This document shows positions 45,382 to 53,828 of a stretch of 64,000 nucleotides of DNA, in pieces; positions within the stretch are counted from its first letter, which is position 1, and each line of letters starts with the position of its first letter. Origin of the DNA: Pectobacterium aquaticum (GTDB taxonomy: Bacteria > Pseudomonadota > Gammaproteobacteria > Enterobacterales > Enterobacteriaceae). Where the stretch lies: positions 930,001-994,000 of the forward strand of contig NZ_CP086253.1 of the NCBI RefSeq assembly GCF_003382565.3, in the 5' to 3' direction. Under the pieces are notes generated by a model, which was not told the DNA's origin, did no database searches, and was given only the letters and a program-made list of their open reading frames with translations. The position numbers and the translations under genes are program-made.

Positions 45382-45685
45382 GTTAACGTGAGCGCCGTCT
45401 CTTATATAAAAATGCTGCAAATTTTTATGGTTTGGCCGTTATCCGGCGTAAAAATTATGCAGCGGTGCGCTTGACCGCCGAGTGAGCGACAGGACGTCGC
45501 GAAAGCCAGCGCCATGCCGGGAGCATGTCGCTGGCGGCTCGAAAAGTGGGCATGGGCACCGATGGAACCGCGCAGCGGCATAATTTAGCTGGAAGCCTGG
45601 GTTCGCAGGGCGGCGGCGACTGAGCGCCCTGCGTCGGGCGCGTGTATATATTGCATATGAATGGCTGCAGTATGGCGCACGAAAC
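45382..45685. repeat. Large structured intergenic repeat, copy 2 (304 bp)
   Basis: Related to 27548-27896. The right end GGCGCACGAAAC (45674-45685) is kept; the left end (from 45382, GTTAACGTGAGCGCC) is a decayed inverse of it. AATTATGC (45453-45460) pairs with GCATAATT (45578-45585). Hairpin 45505-45535 has the same 7 bp + C/T loop + 5 bp + 5-nt loop plan as copy 1, with different paired bases. Hairpin 45604-45633 again has 9 bp. It lies directly after rhiN and before the convergent SDR gene, with no coding content. Confidence 0.85.
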
Positions 45686-45738
45686 TTTCTCTTAGCCTAC
45701 ATAACAAATGTGATTAAGAGGGGGATGAAAGGGTGGTT

Positions 45739-46485
45739 TCATTTCCCGCCTGCCAAGTCGATAAAATTCCCTGTGACATAGGACGCCTCATCCGATAACA
45801 GCCAGCCTATTGCCTGTGCGACTTCCATCGGGTGGCCGCCCCGTTTCATGGGGAGCGAGTGCTTGATGCGATCCACTCTTGCCGGTTCGCCGCCGTCAGC
45901 ATGCATATCGGTATAAATAAAACCGGGACGCACGGCGTTCACTCGAATGCCCTGATCGGCGACCTCCAGCGATAAGCCAATCGTCAGCGTATCAAGCGCG
46001 CCTTTTGACGCCGCATAATCAATATATTCATGCGGTGAACCCAGCCTAGCGGCGGCGGATGACACGTTGACGATAGCCCCGCCTTTTCCGCCATGACGGA
46101 ACGCCATACGCTTGACCGCTTCTCGGGCACAGAGAAAGCTGCCAATCGTGTTGGTGGCAAAAATATCGTTAAGCCGCACGGTATCAAGCTGTTCAATGGT
46201 GGCTTGAGGTTTCAGCATCGCGGCGTTATTCACCAGACCGGTGAGGCAGCCAAGTTCTTCATCCGTTCGCTTAAAAAGCTCGATAACCTGCTCTTCATCG
46301 GCGATATCGACCTGAACGGCGATGGCCGTCCCACCGTTAGCGCGAATCTCGTCGAGAACGCTATATGCACTGTCCTGCTGGGTGCGGTAGCCGATGCAAA
46401 TCTTGTGGCCTTTGCCTGCCAGATAGCACGCGGTTGCGCGGCCAATGCCGCGCGAACCGCCAGTAATTAACGTAATGAATGCCAT
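45739..46485 (-). CDS. Short-chain dehydrogenase/reductase (YgfF-like)
   Basis: A 248-residue classical SDR oxidoreductase. The nucleotide motif TGGSRGIG (residues 8-15), NNAAM, the catalytic Ser in VSSAAARLGSP, and YAASK (Tyr and Lys) are intact, with RPGFIYTDM and the C-terminal YVTGNFIDLAGGK. The arginine-containing GYRT after beta2 suggests NADP(H). The substrate is unknown; relatives are annotated as glucose dehydrogenase-like. It begins 8 bp after the MBL-fold gene stop, so the two form an operon. Confidence 0.85.
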   Translation of the reverse strand: MAFITLITGGSRGIGRATACYLAGKGHKICIGYRTQQDSAYSVLDEIRANGGTAIAVQVDIADEEQVIELFKRTDEELGCLTGLVNNAAMLKPQATIEQLDTVRLNDIFATNTIGSFLCAREAVKRMAFRHGGKGGAIVNVSSAAARLGSPHEYIDYAASKGALDTLTIGLSLEVADQGIRVNAVRPGFIYTDMHADGGEPARVDRIKHSLPMKRGGHPMEVAQAIGWLLSDEASYVTGNFIDLAGGK

Positions 46486-46493
46486 TCTGATAC

Positions 46494-47477
46494 CTAGTTC
46501 TTTAACCCTGCCACACTGTAATTCACCGGAAGCCAGCGATAGCCGTTGGTGGTGCCGTTGCGTTCCAGACGCGTACCGACGTGGCCGATGCCGGGGAAGG
46601 GTAGGTGAGCGCCTGCAACCCAGTAACCCTGACTGGCGGCGTCGGCCAGCGCTTTATTACGGGATTCCGTCGCCTGATCCATATTTGAGTCAAAGCTGAT
46701 GGTGGTGGCCGGTAAGCTCATTTGCACCGCTTCGGCATGAATGATGTCTCCCCATGCCAGCAGTTTCTTGCCTTCGCTCTCGATCAGAAAAGACGTGTGC
46801 CCCGGCGTATGTCCCGGGCTCGGAATCGCGGTGACACCGGGCAGCAGTGTTGTCTGTTGAGCCGAGAACGTTTTCAGCTTGTTCTCTTTGCGAATGGTAT
46901 CAAAGAGGTTTTGCACGCGTTGGAACGCTGCTTTTCTGCCTTCAGGGGCATTCTTCAGGTTTTCTGGGTTGAGCCAGAAGTCGGTTTCTGGCTGGCTGAC
47001 ATACACGTTGGCATTCGGGTAGTTGAGTTTATTGTCCTGCACCAGACCGCCAAAATGGTCGCCGTGCAGGTGAGTCATCAATACGGTATCGACCTGTTCA
47101 GGTTTATAGCCCGCCGCAATCAGGTTCGGCAGCACTTTTCCGACCGTAGGGTTGCTCTGCTTGCCGTTACCTGTGTCGATTAGAATCAGGTGTTTGCCGG
47201 TATTGACCAAATAGGCGTTGATAGAGGTTTCTACCTGCGGCGTCAGCGCTTTTTCTGCCAGCAGTTCGGTGATTTTTTCCGGCGGGGTGCGCTGTAACAG
47301 CTTATCCATCGGCATGGTATTGGTGCCGTCAGACAGGGCGGTAATTTCGAACTGGCCCAGCATCATGCGGTAATAGCCCGGCTGCGTTTTAATCTGCGCG
47401 ATATCCTGCGCCTGAGAAAATGCAGGCACAAAGGCACACGAGACGAATAATAGGGCCAGTGGTTTCAGTAACTTCAT
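46494..47477 (-). CDS. Secreted/periplasmic MBL-fold metallo-hydrolase
   Basis: A 327-residue metallo-beta-lactamase-fold protein with an N-terminal signal peptide (KLLKPLALLFVSCAFVPAFSQA, residues 2-23). The dinuclear metal site is visible: THLHGDHFGG (HxHxDH), the third His in SPGHTPGHTS, Asp in WGDIIH, and His in VAGAHLPFPG. Closest general similarity is to the methyl parathion hydrolase/quorum-quenching-lactonase-like group, but the substrate is not predictable; lactones or esters are possible. It is first gene of an operon with the SDR gene. Confidence 0.82.
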   Translation of the reverse strand: MKLLKPLALLFVSCAFVPAFSQAQDIAQIKTQPGYYRMMLGQFEITALSDGTNTMPMDKLLQRTPPEKITELLAEKALTPQVETSINAYLVNTGKHLILIDTGNGKQSNPTVGKVLPNLIAAGYKPEQVDTVLMTHLHGDHFGGLVQDNKLNYPNANVYVSQPETDFWLNPENLKNAPEGRKAAFQRVQNLFDTIRKENKLKTFSAQQTTLLPGVTAIPSPGHTPGHTSFLIESEGKKLLAWGDIIHAEAVQMSLPATTISFDSNMDQATESRNKALADAASQGYWVAGAHLPFPGIGHVGTRLERNGTTNGYRWLPVNYSVAGLKN

Positions 47478-47679
47478 TGATTCTTTTCCTTGTTAATAAT
47501 GAAACGTATGCAAGCAGGTGAAGTCGTAACAACAGATTGATTATGACGCACGGGCTAAATTACTCAACTGTCCCCGATTTAGTGTGCTCCAGCCAGATTT
47601 GCTCGCGCATTGCTGACGTCCTGCAACGCGAATGATTTAAGGTATACTGCATTTTTAAGTGAGAGAGACAGTGAAAACC

Positions 47680-48351
47680 ATGCAGTACCCGATTAATGAA
47701 ATGTTCCAGACGTTACAGGGCGAAGGCTATTTTACCGGTGTGCCGGCGGTGTTTGTGCGCCTGCAAGGCTGCCCAGTTGGCTGTAGCTGGTGCGATACCA
47801 AACATACCTGGGACAAACTGGCAGAGCGGGAAACCTCATTGGATCAGGTGCTGGTAAAAACGGAAGAAAGCGATGCCTGGGGTGCGGCGAGTGCGGACGA
47901 CATTCTTGCGCTGATGGTGCAGCAAGGCTACACGGCGCGCCATATTGTGATCACCGGTGGTGAACCCTGCATCCACGATTTGGCACCGCTAACGCTACAG
48001 CTGGAAAAGCAGGGCTTTAGTTGCCAGATCGAAACCAGCGGTACGCATGACGTGCGCTGTTCGCCCAAAACCTGGGTGACGGTATCGCCGAAAGTGAATA
48101 TGCGCGGCGGTATGAAAGTGCTCGATCAGGCCCTGCAACGGGCGGATGAGATCAAACACCCGGTGGCGCGTGAACGTGACATTGAGGCGTTGGATGCATT
48201 ACTGGCACGGCTTGATGATGATAAGTCGCGGATTGTGGCACTACAGCCGATCAGTCAGAAAGACGATGCGACTAAACTGTGTATCGAGACCTGCATCGCC
48301 CGCAACTGGCGGCTGTCTATGCAGACACATAAATACCTGAATATCGCCTGA
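47680..48351 (+). CDS. queE: 7-carboxy-7-deazaguanine synthase QueE
   Basis: A 223-residue radical-SAM enzyme of queuosine synthesis that converts 6-carboxytetrahydropterin to 7-carboxy-7-deazaguanine. It is almost identical in pattern to E. coli QueE: INEMFQTLQGEGYFTG, the cluster motif CPVGCSWCDTKHTW (CX3CX2C), VITGGEPCIHD, and NMRGGMKV. The frame extends to 47659; a GTG at 47671 with GAGAGA nearby is an alternative, but ATG 47680 matches E. coli. The sequence just upstream (47625-47650, CGAATGATTTAAGGTATAC) resembles a decayed end of the miniature repeats. Convergent with queD. Confidence 0.94.
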   Translation: MQYPINEMFQTLQGEGYFTGVPAVFVRLQGCPVGCSWCDTKHTWDKLAERETSLDQVLVKTEESDAWGAASADDILALMVQQGYTARHIVITGGEPCIHDLAPLTLQLEKQGFSCQIETSGTHDVRCSPKTWVTVSPKVNMRGGMKVLDQALQRADEIKHPVARERDIEALDALLARLDDDKSRIVALQPISQKDDATKLCIETCIARNWRLSMQTHKYLNIA

Positions 48352-48380
48352 TATTCATTTACTGATAATAGCGACCGATC

Positions 48381-48416
48381 GTAGCGGCGTGAGTAAGGGA
48401 TGCTCACGCCAGACTA
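48381..48416. terminator. Bidirectional hairpin between queE and queD
   Basis: GGCGTGAG (48386-48393) pairs with CTCACGCC (48403-48410), extended by GTAG/CTAC. It lies between convergent stops, with no strong T run. Confidence 0.65.
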
Positions 48417-48435
48417 CAGCACCACCACTTCTTTG

Positions 48436-48798
48436 TTACTCGCCTTTATAGACGCAGCCGGCAGTGCAGGTTTCTTTCACCATGACGGCGCTGAGCAGCG
48501 GTAATGTCGGCTTCAACTGATGCCAGATCCAGTGTGCCAGCACTTCGCTGGTCGGGTTTTCCAGACCGGGGATCTCGTTCAGATAGTGATGATCCAATCG
48601 TTCCCACGTAGGTTTGAACGCGGCTTTCAGCTCAGAGAAATCCATCACCCAGCCGGTATGTGGATCTACTTCACCGGTAATTTCCAGTCTCACCATGAAA
48701 GAGTGCCCATGCAGTCGTCCGCATTTGTGGCCGTCTGGTACGTGAGGCAGATGATGCGCGGCTTCAAACTGAAAATCTTTAAATAGTGTAGTGACCAT
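48436..48798 (-). CDS. queD: 6-carboxy-5,6,7,8-tetrahydropterin synthase QueD
   Basis: A 120-residue enzyme of the 6-pyruvoyl-tetrahydropterin synthase family that makes 6-carboxytetrahydropterin from dihydroneopterin triphosphate, the step before QueE. Zinc ligands are the His in FEAAHHLPHV and the HGHSF pair; the catalytic Cys is in GHKCGRLHGHS; LDHHYLNEIPG and ETCTAGCVYKG are conserved. Same length as E. coli QueD (121 aa). It faces queE, its pathway partner. Confidence 0.96.
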   Translation of the reverse strand: MVTTLFKDFQFEAAHHLPHVPDGHKCGRLHGHSFMVRLEITGEVDPHTGWVMDFSELKAAFKPTWERLDHHYLNEIPGLENPTSEVLAHWIWHQLKPTLPLLSAVMVKETCTAGCVYKGE

Positions 48799-48892
48799 AG
48801 CGATGTTCCCGGTTTCGTTCTGAAAAAGGGGCTCTCAGAACAGAGTATGCAAAAAACCGTCGCATACTACCCGAAAGTGTTGCTTGAATCAC

Positions 48893-50227
48893 TTATTCTT
48901 CCTGCTGCACGATCGCGGCGTGATGCCAGCCTGATGGTAGCGGATCGGGGCGGCGGATCGTCATGTGGCGGGTGGTCAGGTTCACAACGCCACGGGCAAA
49001 GAGCGCGGGCATGCCGCCTGGGTAATGGTCGACACCGAAGGCGCGGCCTGTCGCTGGATCGACCCGATACGCATTATCCAGTCCCATTCCCGTCGGGCGC
49101 TCTGGGTTACAAGGGGGGCGTACATCGTACATGCCCTGTTCCGATGAGTCGCTCTGCCGCTGTTCGAGATGCACGGCATGGAAATGAATATCCCGAATGT
49201 AGCCTGCGGGCGTGCTGTGCAGGTTAATCGCCCCCTCGCTGACACCGGCGATCTGGGAAAACTGTACCGCTTCGATCCGGCCCGGCTCGATGGCGGGATC
49301 GCGATAGCGTACGGAGATAAAGATCGGATCGGCTTTGCCCCAATGGCAGGGATGTGCAGCAACGCACTGGAACGTGATGTTGCTGAACTGTAGGCGTCGG
49401 AACGCGCCACCATCGCGTGAGATCAGGCCGATCGCACGGTTGGTATCGTAAATGGCGCAGTTGCTGACGGAAATATCCTCGATGTCGGCAAAGGTTTCGG
49501 TGCCGATCTTTAGGGCGCAGCTCTTGGATCGCAGTAGGCAATTGCTGATGACGACCTGCTGCACCTTACGCTGTAGATGGGGCGGCTTATGGGTGGTTTT
49601 GATGCACAGTGCATCGTCGGCAGCGCTCAGCGAGCAGTTGCTGATTTGCACCTGCTGGCAGCTATCAAGATCCAGCGCGTCGGTATTCGCCATGCTCAGA
49701 TCGTTATCAATCGTCAGCCGTTCGACGATGATTTGGCGACAGCTGACCAGATGCACGGTCCACATCGGGGCGTGTTCAATCGTAAAATCACACAGGCGGA
49801 CGTGTTCGCAATCCTCAAAGACCACAATGCGCGGGCGATGCTGTGCAGGCAGGCGATAGCCTTGATCGTCGGGCTCCGCAGAGAAATAGGCGTCGGCATT
49901 TCCCATGATCTTACCCTGACCGCAGATCGTGATATTGCGTTGTTGGTAGGCATAAAGAAACGCGCGGTGCGACAGCTCGGCCATGCTGATCGTCGTGGCC
50001 TGCGTAAACTGTTCATAGTCACCGCTGACGATGAGCTCAGCGCCTGCCTCCAATTGCAGACAAAAATTGGAAGGCAGCAGTAATCCCCCTAATAGATAGC
50101 GCCCCGGTTCGACCGTCAGGGTGCCGCCACCCTGTGCCGCAATCCGATCGATAGCCTGCTGAAAGATGGCAGTATCCGGCGTGATGCCGTCGGCGGCGGG
50201 GGAGTATGACTGAATAGAGTGCTTCAT
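48893..50227 (-). CDS. GH28-like pectin-lyase-fold protein, cytosolic
   Basis: A 444-residue right-handed beta-helix protein. It begins like GH28 enzymes (GITPDTAIFQQAIDRIAAQG, GGTLTVEPGRYLLGGLLL). Polygalacturonase-type acid motifs are recognisable but altered: NTDALDLD (D183, D186) for NTDG, and AADDALCIKT (D204, D205) for GDDC. The usual GHG motif is replaced by SKSCALKIGTE (residues 234-244), so the conserved histidine is missing, and RIK is not seen. No signal peptide, so it should act in the cytosol, perhaps on imported oligomers. Divergent from the oligosaccharide-binding protein gene. The enzymatic role is inferred only. Confidence 0.75.
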   Translation of the reverse strand: MKHSIQSYSPAADGITPDTAIFQQAIDRIAAQGGGTLTVEPGRYLLGGLLLPSNFCLQLEAGAELIVSGDYEQFTQATTISMAELSHRAFLYAYQQRNITICGQGKIMGNADAYFSAEPDDQGYRLPAQHRPRIVVFEDCEHVRLCDFTIEHAPMWTVHLVSCRQIIVERLTIDNDLSMANTDALDLDSCQQVQISNCSLSAADDALCIKTTHKPPHLQRKVQQVVISNCLLRSKSCALKIGTETFADIEDISVSNCAIYDTNRAIGLISRDGGAFRRLQFSNITFQCVAAHPCHWGKADPIFISVRYRDPAIEPGRIEAVQFSQIAGVSEGAINLHSTPAGYIRDIHFHAVHLEQRQSDSSEQGMYDVRPPCNPERPTGMGLDNAYRVDPATGRAFGVDHYPGGMPALFARGVVNLTTRHMTIRRPDPLPSGWHHAAIVQQEE

Positions 50228-50802
50228 CGCGTTATCCTATCTGATCGAGCCTGTTCCGATTGCAGCACGTTTACTGGCCTTTGGCTGTGGCTGTCGTGAT
50301 GAAATCTGCGCAGGTTGGAGCGGGCTTCACAGCGTACGGTGCGCAGCGTAAGAGAATGTGAAAAGCATAACGGATAGGGCGACGCTGTGCTTCTTACCGT
50401 GTGTGTTTCATCACACTTTTACGCCGTTTTTTCTCTTTTACCGCGCACGTGGCGTGGTTTTGTTGTTTTTGTGTTTCTTATTTGTGAATCAAATCTCTTT
50501 TTGGTGTGGTGCGGCGGTTAATGATGTGAGGCACCTCCCTGCCGCGTTACCTAGGGCTCACGCTGTGTGGTTGAAACGCTCGCTAACGCGGTGCGGTCAT
50601 CCGCATTTCTTCCGTCAGCCCCGCAAATCACGCGTTTTCCCACCGTGATGACTAGCGTGATAAAACGGGTTCTGCCTATCTTGTCAGCGTCGAGAAATGG
50701 TTTGATTCACGGCTATGTACCTGACCTGCTTTCTCATCTATATCGCCACACCAGTACGCCAGACACACGCACAAACACAATAATAATGTCGTTGGGGGAA
50801 AA
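50228..50802. other. Divergent control region (575 bp) between the GH28-like and binding-protein genes
   Basis: It contains one strong CRP-like site (50400-50415). No clear KdgR box is seen. The central part (50520-50700) has no convincing gene: the reading frames there lack ribosome sites. The SD of the binding-protein gene is GGGGGAAAA just before 50803. Confidence 0.55.
50400..50415. promoter_or_regulatory. Putative CRP site
   Basis: TGTGT-GTTTCA-TCACA matches 9 of 10 consensus positions with N6 spacing. It is 172 bp before the GH28-like start and ~390 bp before the binding-protein start. CRP control is typical for pectin catabolism genes. Confidence 0.6.
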
Positions 50803-52095
50803 ATGAGATTACCTGGACTGATTGCCATCGCCTTCTCTGCGCTCTGTTCGTTCGCGCAGGCTGCTGAACCCGTAGAATTACGCCTCTCTTGGTGGGGAGG
50901 AAACAGCCGCCATCAGGCGACCTTGACCGCGCTGGAAGCGTTTCAGAAAAAGTATCCGCACATCAGCGTGAAACCAGAATATACCGGTTGGGACGGGCAC
51001 TTATCCCGCCTGACGACGCAGATTGCCAGCGGCGAAGAACCGGATGTGCTACAGGTTAACTGGAACTGGCTGCCGATTTTTTCCAAGACCGGCACCGGCT
51101 TTTATGACCTGAATACGCTGACTGATACGCTGAAATTGCAGGATTTCCCCGAAGATGCGCTGAAGCCAGCGACGATCGATGGCAAAGTGAACGCGATTTC
51201 TACTTCGCTGAATGCACTGGTGATGTATTACAACACGGAAACCTGGAAGAAGGCCGGGCTGCCGTATCCCACCACCTGGGATGAGCTGTTCCATGCGGGC
51301 AAGGTGTTTAAAGAGAAACTGGGCGATAACTATTTCCCCATTGCTTCACCTGCGCAGGACAGCGGTGAAGGCATGCTGGAATTGATCAACTATTACATGA
51401 CGCAGAAGTACCAGATCGGCATGATCGATGAAAAGAATAAACGCTTTAACTACAGTGAGGCGCAGTGGATCGAGGCGTTTCGCTTCTATAAGCGTTTGAT
51501 CGACGAGCATGTGATGCCGTCTTCGAAGTATTACAACGCGTTCGGCAAAGTCGGCATGTATGAAACACGTCCCTGGATTAACGGTGAATACGGTGGGGCG
51601 CATCTGTGGATTTCGGTGGTGAAGAAATACGCCGATCCACTGGCGGCACCCAGTAAGCTCGAATTAGGTCCGTACATCATGACGCCGGGATCGGACAACT
51701 CTGGGCAGTTCTTCAAACCGTCAATGCTGTTTGCCATCAGTAAAACTACCAAGCACCCGAAAGAAGCGGCACTGTTGTTGAATTATCTGATGAACGATCC
51801 TGAAGGCGCGCTGCTGATGGGCACCGAGCGCGGCATTCCGCTCAGCCGTATCGCCAGACAAGCGCTGGAAGAAAAACAGAAACTGGATACGAACGATCTG
51901 TCGGTTGCTGGGCTCTCAATGGCGTTGCAAAAACCGATGCAAACGCCGGTGTCCTCGTATCTTGAAGATCCACAGTTGGCCAGCCTGATCCTGCAAACCA
52001 TCGAACAGCTCGACTATGGCAAGAAGAGCGTGGAAGAGTCGGCGAAAAATTTCAGCAATTCAGGCGAACGTATTCTGAAACGTATGATTCGTTAA
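50803..52095 (+). CDS. TogB-like extracellular solute-binding protein (oligogalacturonide-type ABC)
   Basis: A 430-residue family 1 solute-binding protein with a signal peptide (residues 1-20, LIAIAFSALCSFAQA, cut before AEPVE). The mature start ELRLSWWGGNSRHQATL and the segment PDVLQVNWNWLPIFSKTG closely match my memory of TogB, the oligogalacturonide receptor of the TogMNAB importer in Dickeya, and the length is the same. No permease or ATPase genes are adjacent, so it is an orphan that may feed a TogMNA system elsewhere with another ligand. The C-terminal part (YGKKSVEESAKNF) is also Tog-like. It converges with the 559-residue gene at a perfect hairpin. Confidence 0.82.
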   Translation: MRLPGLIAIAFSALCSFAQAAEPVELRLSWWGGNSRHQATLTALEAFQKKYPHISVKPEYTGWDGHLSRLTTQIASGEEPDVLQVNWNWLPIFSKTGTGFYDLNTLTDTLKLQDFPEDALKPATIDGKVNAISTSLNALVMYYNTETWKKAGLPYPTTWDELFHAGKVFKEKLGDNYFPIASPAQDSGEGMLELINYYMTQKYQIGMIDEKNKRFNYSEAQWIEAFRFYKRLIDEHVMPSSKYYNAFGKVGMYETRPWINGEYGGAHLWISVVKKYADPLAAPSKLELGPYIMTPGSDNSGQFFKPSMLFAISKTTKHPKEAALLLNYLMNDPEGALLMGTERGIPLSRIARQALEEKQKLDTNDLSVAGLSMALQKPMQTPVSSYLEDPQLASLILQTIEQLDYGKKSVEESAKNFSNSGERILKRMIR

Positions 52096-52104
52096 GTGAA
52101 TGAT

Positions 52105-52131
52105 TAGCGTAGTCAGTTACTGACTACGCTA
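52105..52131. terminator. Bidirectional hairpin between the binding-protein gene and the 559-residue gene
   Basis: A perfect 12-bp stem TAGCGTAGTCAG (52105-52116) with 52120-52131 and a TTA loop between two convergent stops. T runs are absent, but strength and position suggest a shared stop. Confidence 0.7.
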
Positions 52132-52148
52132 TGTGATTGGCCGATGCG

Positions 52149-53828
52149 TTACGTGAGTTCAGCCAACTGCTGTTGCAGGCTATCGGCTAACGCGCGTGGA
52201 CGCCCGGCATCAAACATCACATGCAGGCTCACTGGATAATCCCGATGTTGCAGGCAGAAATCTTCCATTTCATGCCCAATCCCGTACAACGCCTGAATAT
52301 TGGTTTTGCCGATTTCCCGCAGCGTCCAATTGTTCTCCACCTGTTTGCAGTAGTGCAGCGTAAAGAAGGCTTTCTGCGCGTGAACAAAGGCGCGGCAATA
52401 CAGCGTCAGACCGCGCCATTCCTGCTGCCAGCGTTGCTTGAACGCGTCCGGCATCGTGTGTTCGCGGGAGAATTGTAGTGCGGCCTGCTGGCACTGTTCC
52501 GCCAGTTGCCAGGCGGCATCTTTCTCTTTCGCAATGTGATAAAGATTCTGCGAAGCCAGCTCCGCATGCTGCGGATCGAACGTAATATCCTGACCGGAAC
52601 CCGGCAGCCAGTGGTTACGGTTGAGCTGGCCGTACAAGCTCCAGATCGCCTGACCAAAGCTGGTCGGCAGCAGGCTGTGACGGTGGAAAACGTGGTGGCG
52701 CGCATACAGCGACAGGGAAATGGCCTGATGAGCCTGATCCAACAAGGCGAGCATCGCATGCAGCACGGTATCGTCCGGCTGCCATTGGTATCGCGTCATT
52801 AACCACTGTGCAAACAGCGTGCTTTCGTTTGCCGCTGCGGTCTGGTTAGTCAGCAGTCGGGAACAGGCAAACAGCGTAAATTCGCTCAGTGTGCCGATCA
52901 CGCTGTGATTATCTACCCCTTCCCAACTGATGCGGCACAGCGCGCTGACAATCGCGGGATTTTTCTCCCGACACCATAGTAACCGCCCCTGTACCTCGGT
53001 GTAGCGCAGGAAGGGGAGATTGCCCCAGCCGACCTCTTCGCCAGCCAGATCAAGCTCAACCCAGACCTCACGCCCGTTGATGTCCAGCAGCGCCGGATTA
53101 TTGGGGAACTCAGGCCAGAAGCGTTCCGGCGTGACTTTGATGGCGACAGAGACGGATTCCGGCAGCGTGCGAATGGCGTTCAGGACATTACCGATATCCT
53201 GATGGCTGGCGGGGAACGCGCGTAACACCAGATGGCGCTGGTGGTAGTGCATCACGCGGGCGACGGCGGAGAATAAGCGGTGATAGATCTGCTCACTGTC
53301 GGCGTGGGTCGGCCAGTGCGTGGTAACGGGAACGACGCCATTGATCGCATCGCCGGAAGGGGCAGAAAAGCGCAGCAGGCTATCGCTGTTGGAGATCGCC
53401 AGCAGCAGGCCGCTCAGCCTCGGGATCTGCTGCATCAGCAGTTCGACTTTGGCGGCAAGGTAGTCACACCAAAAATCGGTATCCATACGGAGGCTATGTG
53501 TATCGTCCAGCAATTCCGGGTGATGAAGCAGTAGATCCGTGGGAAACGACAGCTCTTTGCATTGCAGATACAGCGCCAGCCCCTGTTCACGGCAGTGCGC
53601 CGCGACTTGATTCAGGTAAACACAGCGTGAACGCTGCTGGCTGCTGATGCGATCGTCAAAACGCGCGTTATTGTAGGCTTCCGGCGTTACCAGTTTATCC
53701 AGCAAATCCGCCGCGCCCAGCACCAGCGTATTGAAACCCTGTTCACGGGCGTAATCGACGACCGAGATGACCTGTTGCCAGTGCCAAATATCCTGCGTAT
53801 TGAGTTCCAGCGCGCGTCGTTGCCACAT
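52149..53828 (-). CDS. Uncharacterised 559-residue protein, possible TIM-barrel glycoside hydrolase
   Basis: I do not recognise a named family. The start (WHWQQVISVVDYAREQGFNT, LVLGAADLLDKL) looks like the first strand and helix of a (beta/alpha)8 hydrolase such as GH20 or GH67. It is followed by a second strand-like YLNQVAAHCREQGLALYLQ and LSGLLLAISNSDSLL. The C-terminal half (~370-559) is helical and rich in Trp, His and Gln. There is no signal peptide. Acidic candidates for catalysis are E/D in WVELDLAGEEVGWG and WEGVDNHS. The neighbours (TogB-like receptor, GH28-like protein) suggest work on imported pectic oligosaccharides; this is inference. Confidence 0.7.
   Translation of the reverse strand: MWQRRALELNTQDIWHWQQVISVVDYAREQGFNTLVLGAADLLDKLVTPEAYNNARFDDRISSQQRSRCVYLNQVAAHCREQGLALYLQCKELSFPTDLLLHHPELLDDTHSLRMDTDFWCDYLAAKVELLMQQIPRLSGLLLAISNSDSLLRFSAPSGDAINGVVPVTTHWPTHADSEQIYHRLFSAVARVMHYHQRHLVLRAFPASHQDIGNVLNAIRTLPESVSVAIKVTPERFWPEFPNNPALLDINGREVWVELDLAGEEVGWGNLPFLRYTEVQGRLLWCREKNPAIVSALCRISWEGVDNHSVIGTLSEFTLFACSRLLTNQTAAANESTLFAQWLMTRYQWQPDDTVLHAMLALLDQAHQAISLSLYARHHVFHRHSLLPTSFGQAIWSLYGQLNRNHWLPGSGQDITFDPQHAELASQNLYHIAKEKDAAWQLAEQCQQAALQFSREHTMPDAFKQRWQQEWRGLTLYCRAFVHAQKAFFTLHYCKQVENNWTLREIGKTNIQALYGIGHEMEDFCLQHRDYPVSLHVMFDAGRPRALADSLQQQLAELT

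Noticed and set aside
47478..47679. preQ1 riboswitch upstream of queE
   Set aside because: No C-rich/A-rich aptamer core is seen; the region resembles a decayed repeat end and an ordinary promoter.
50358..50806. Frames of 79-96 codons in the GH28-like/binding-protein gap
   Set aside because: They overlap each other, lack ribosome sites and have unstructured composition; the region is better read as a control region.
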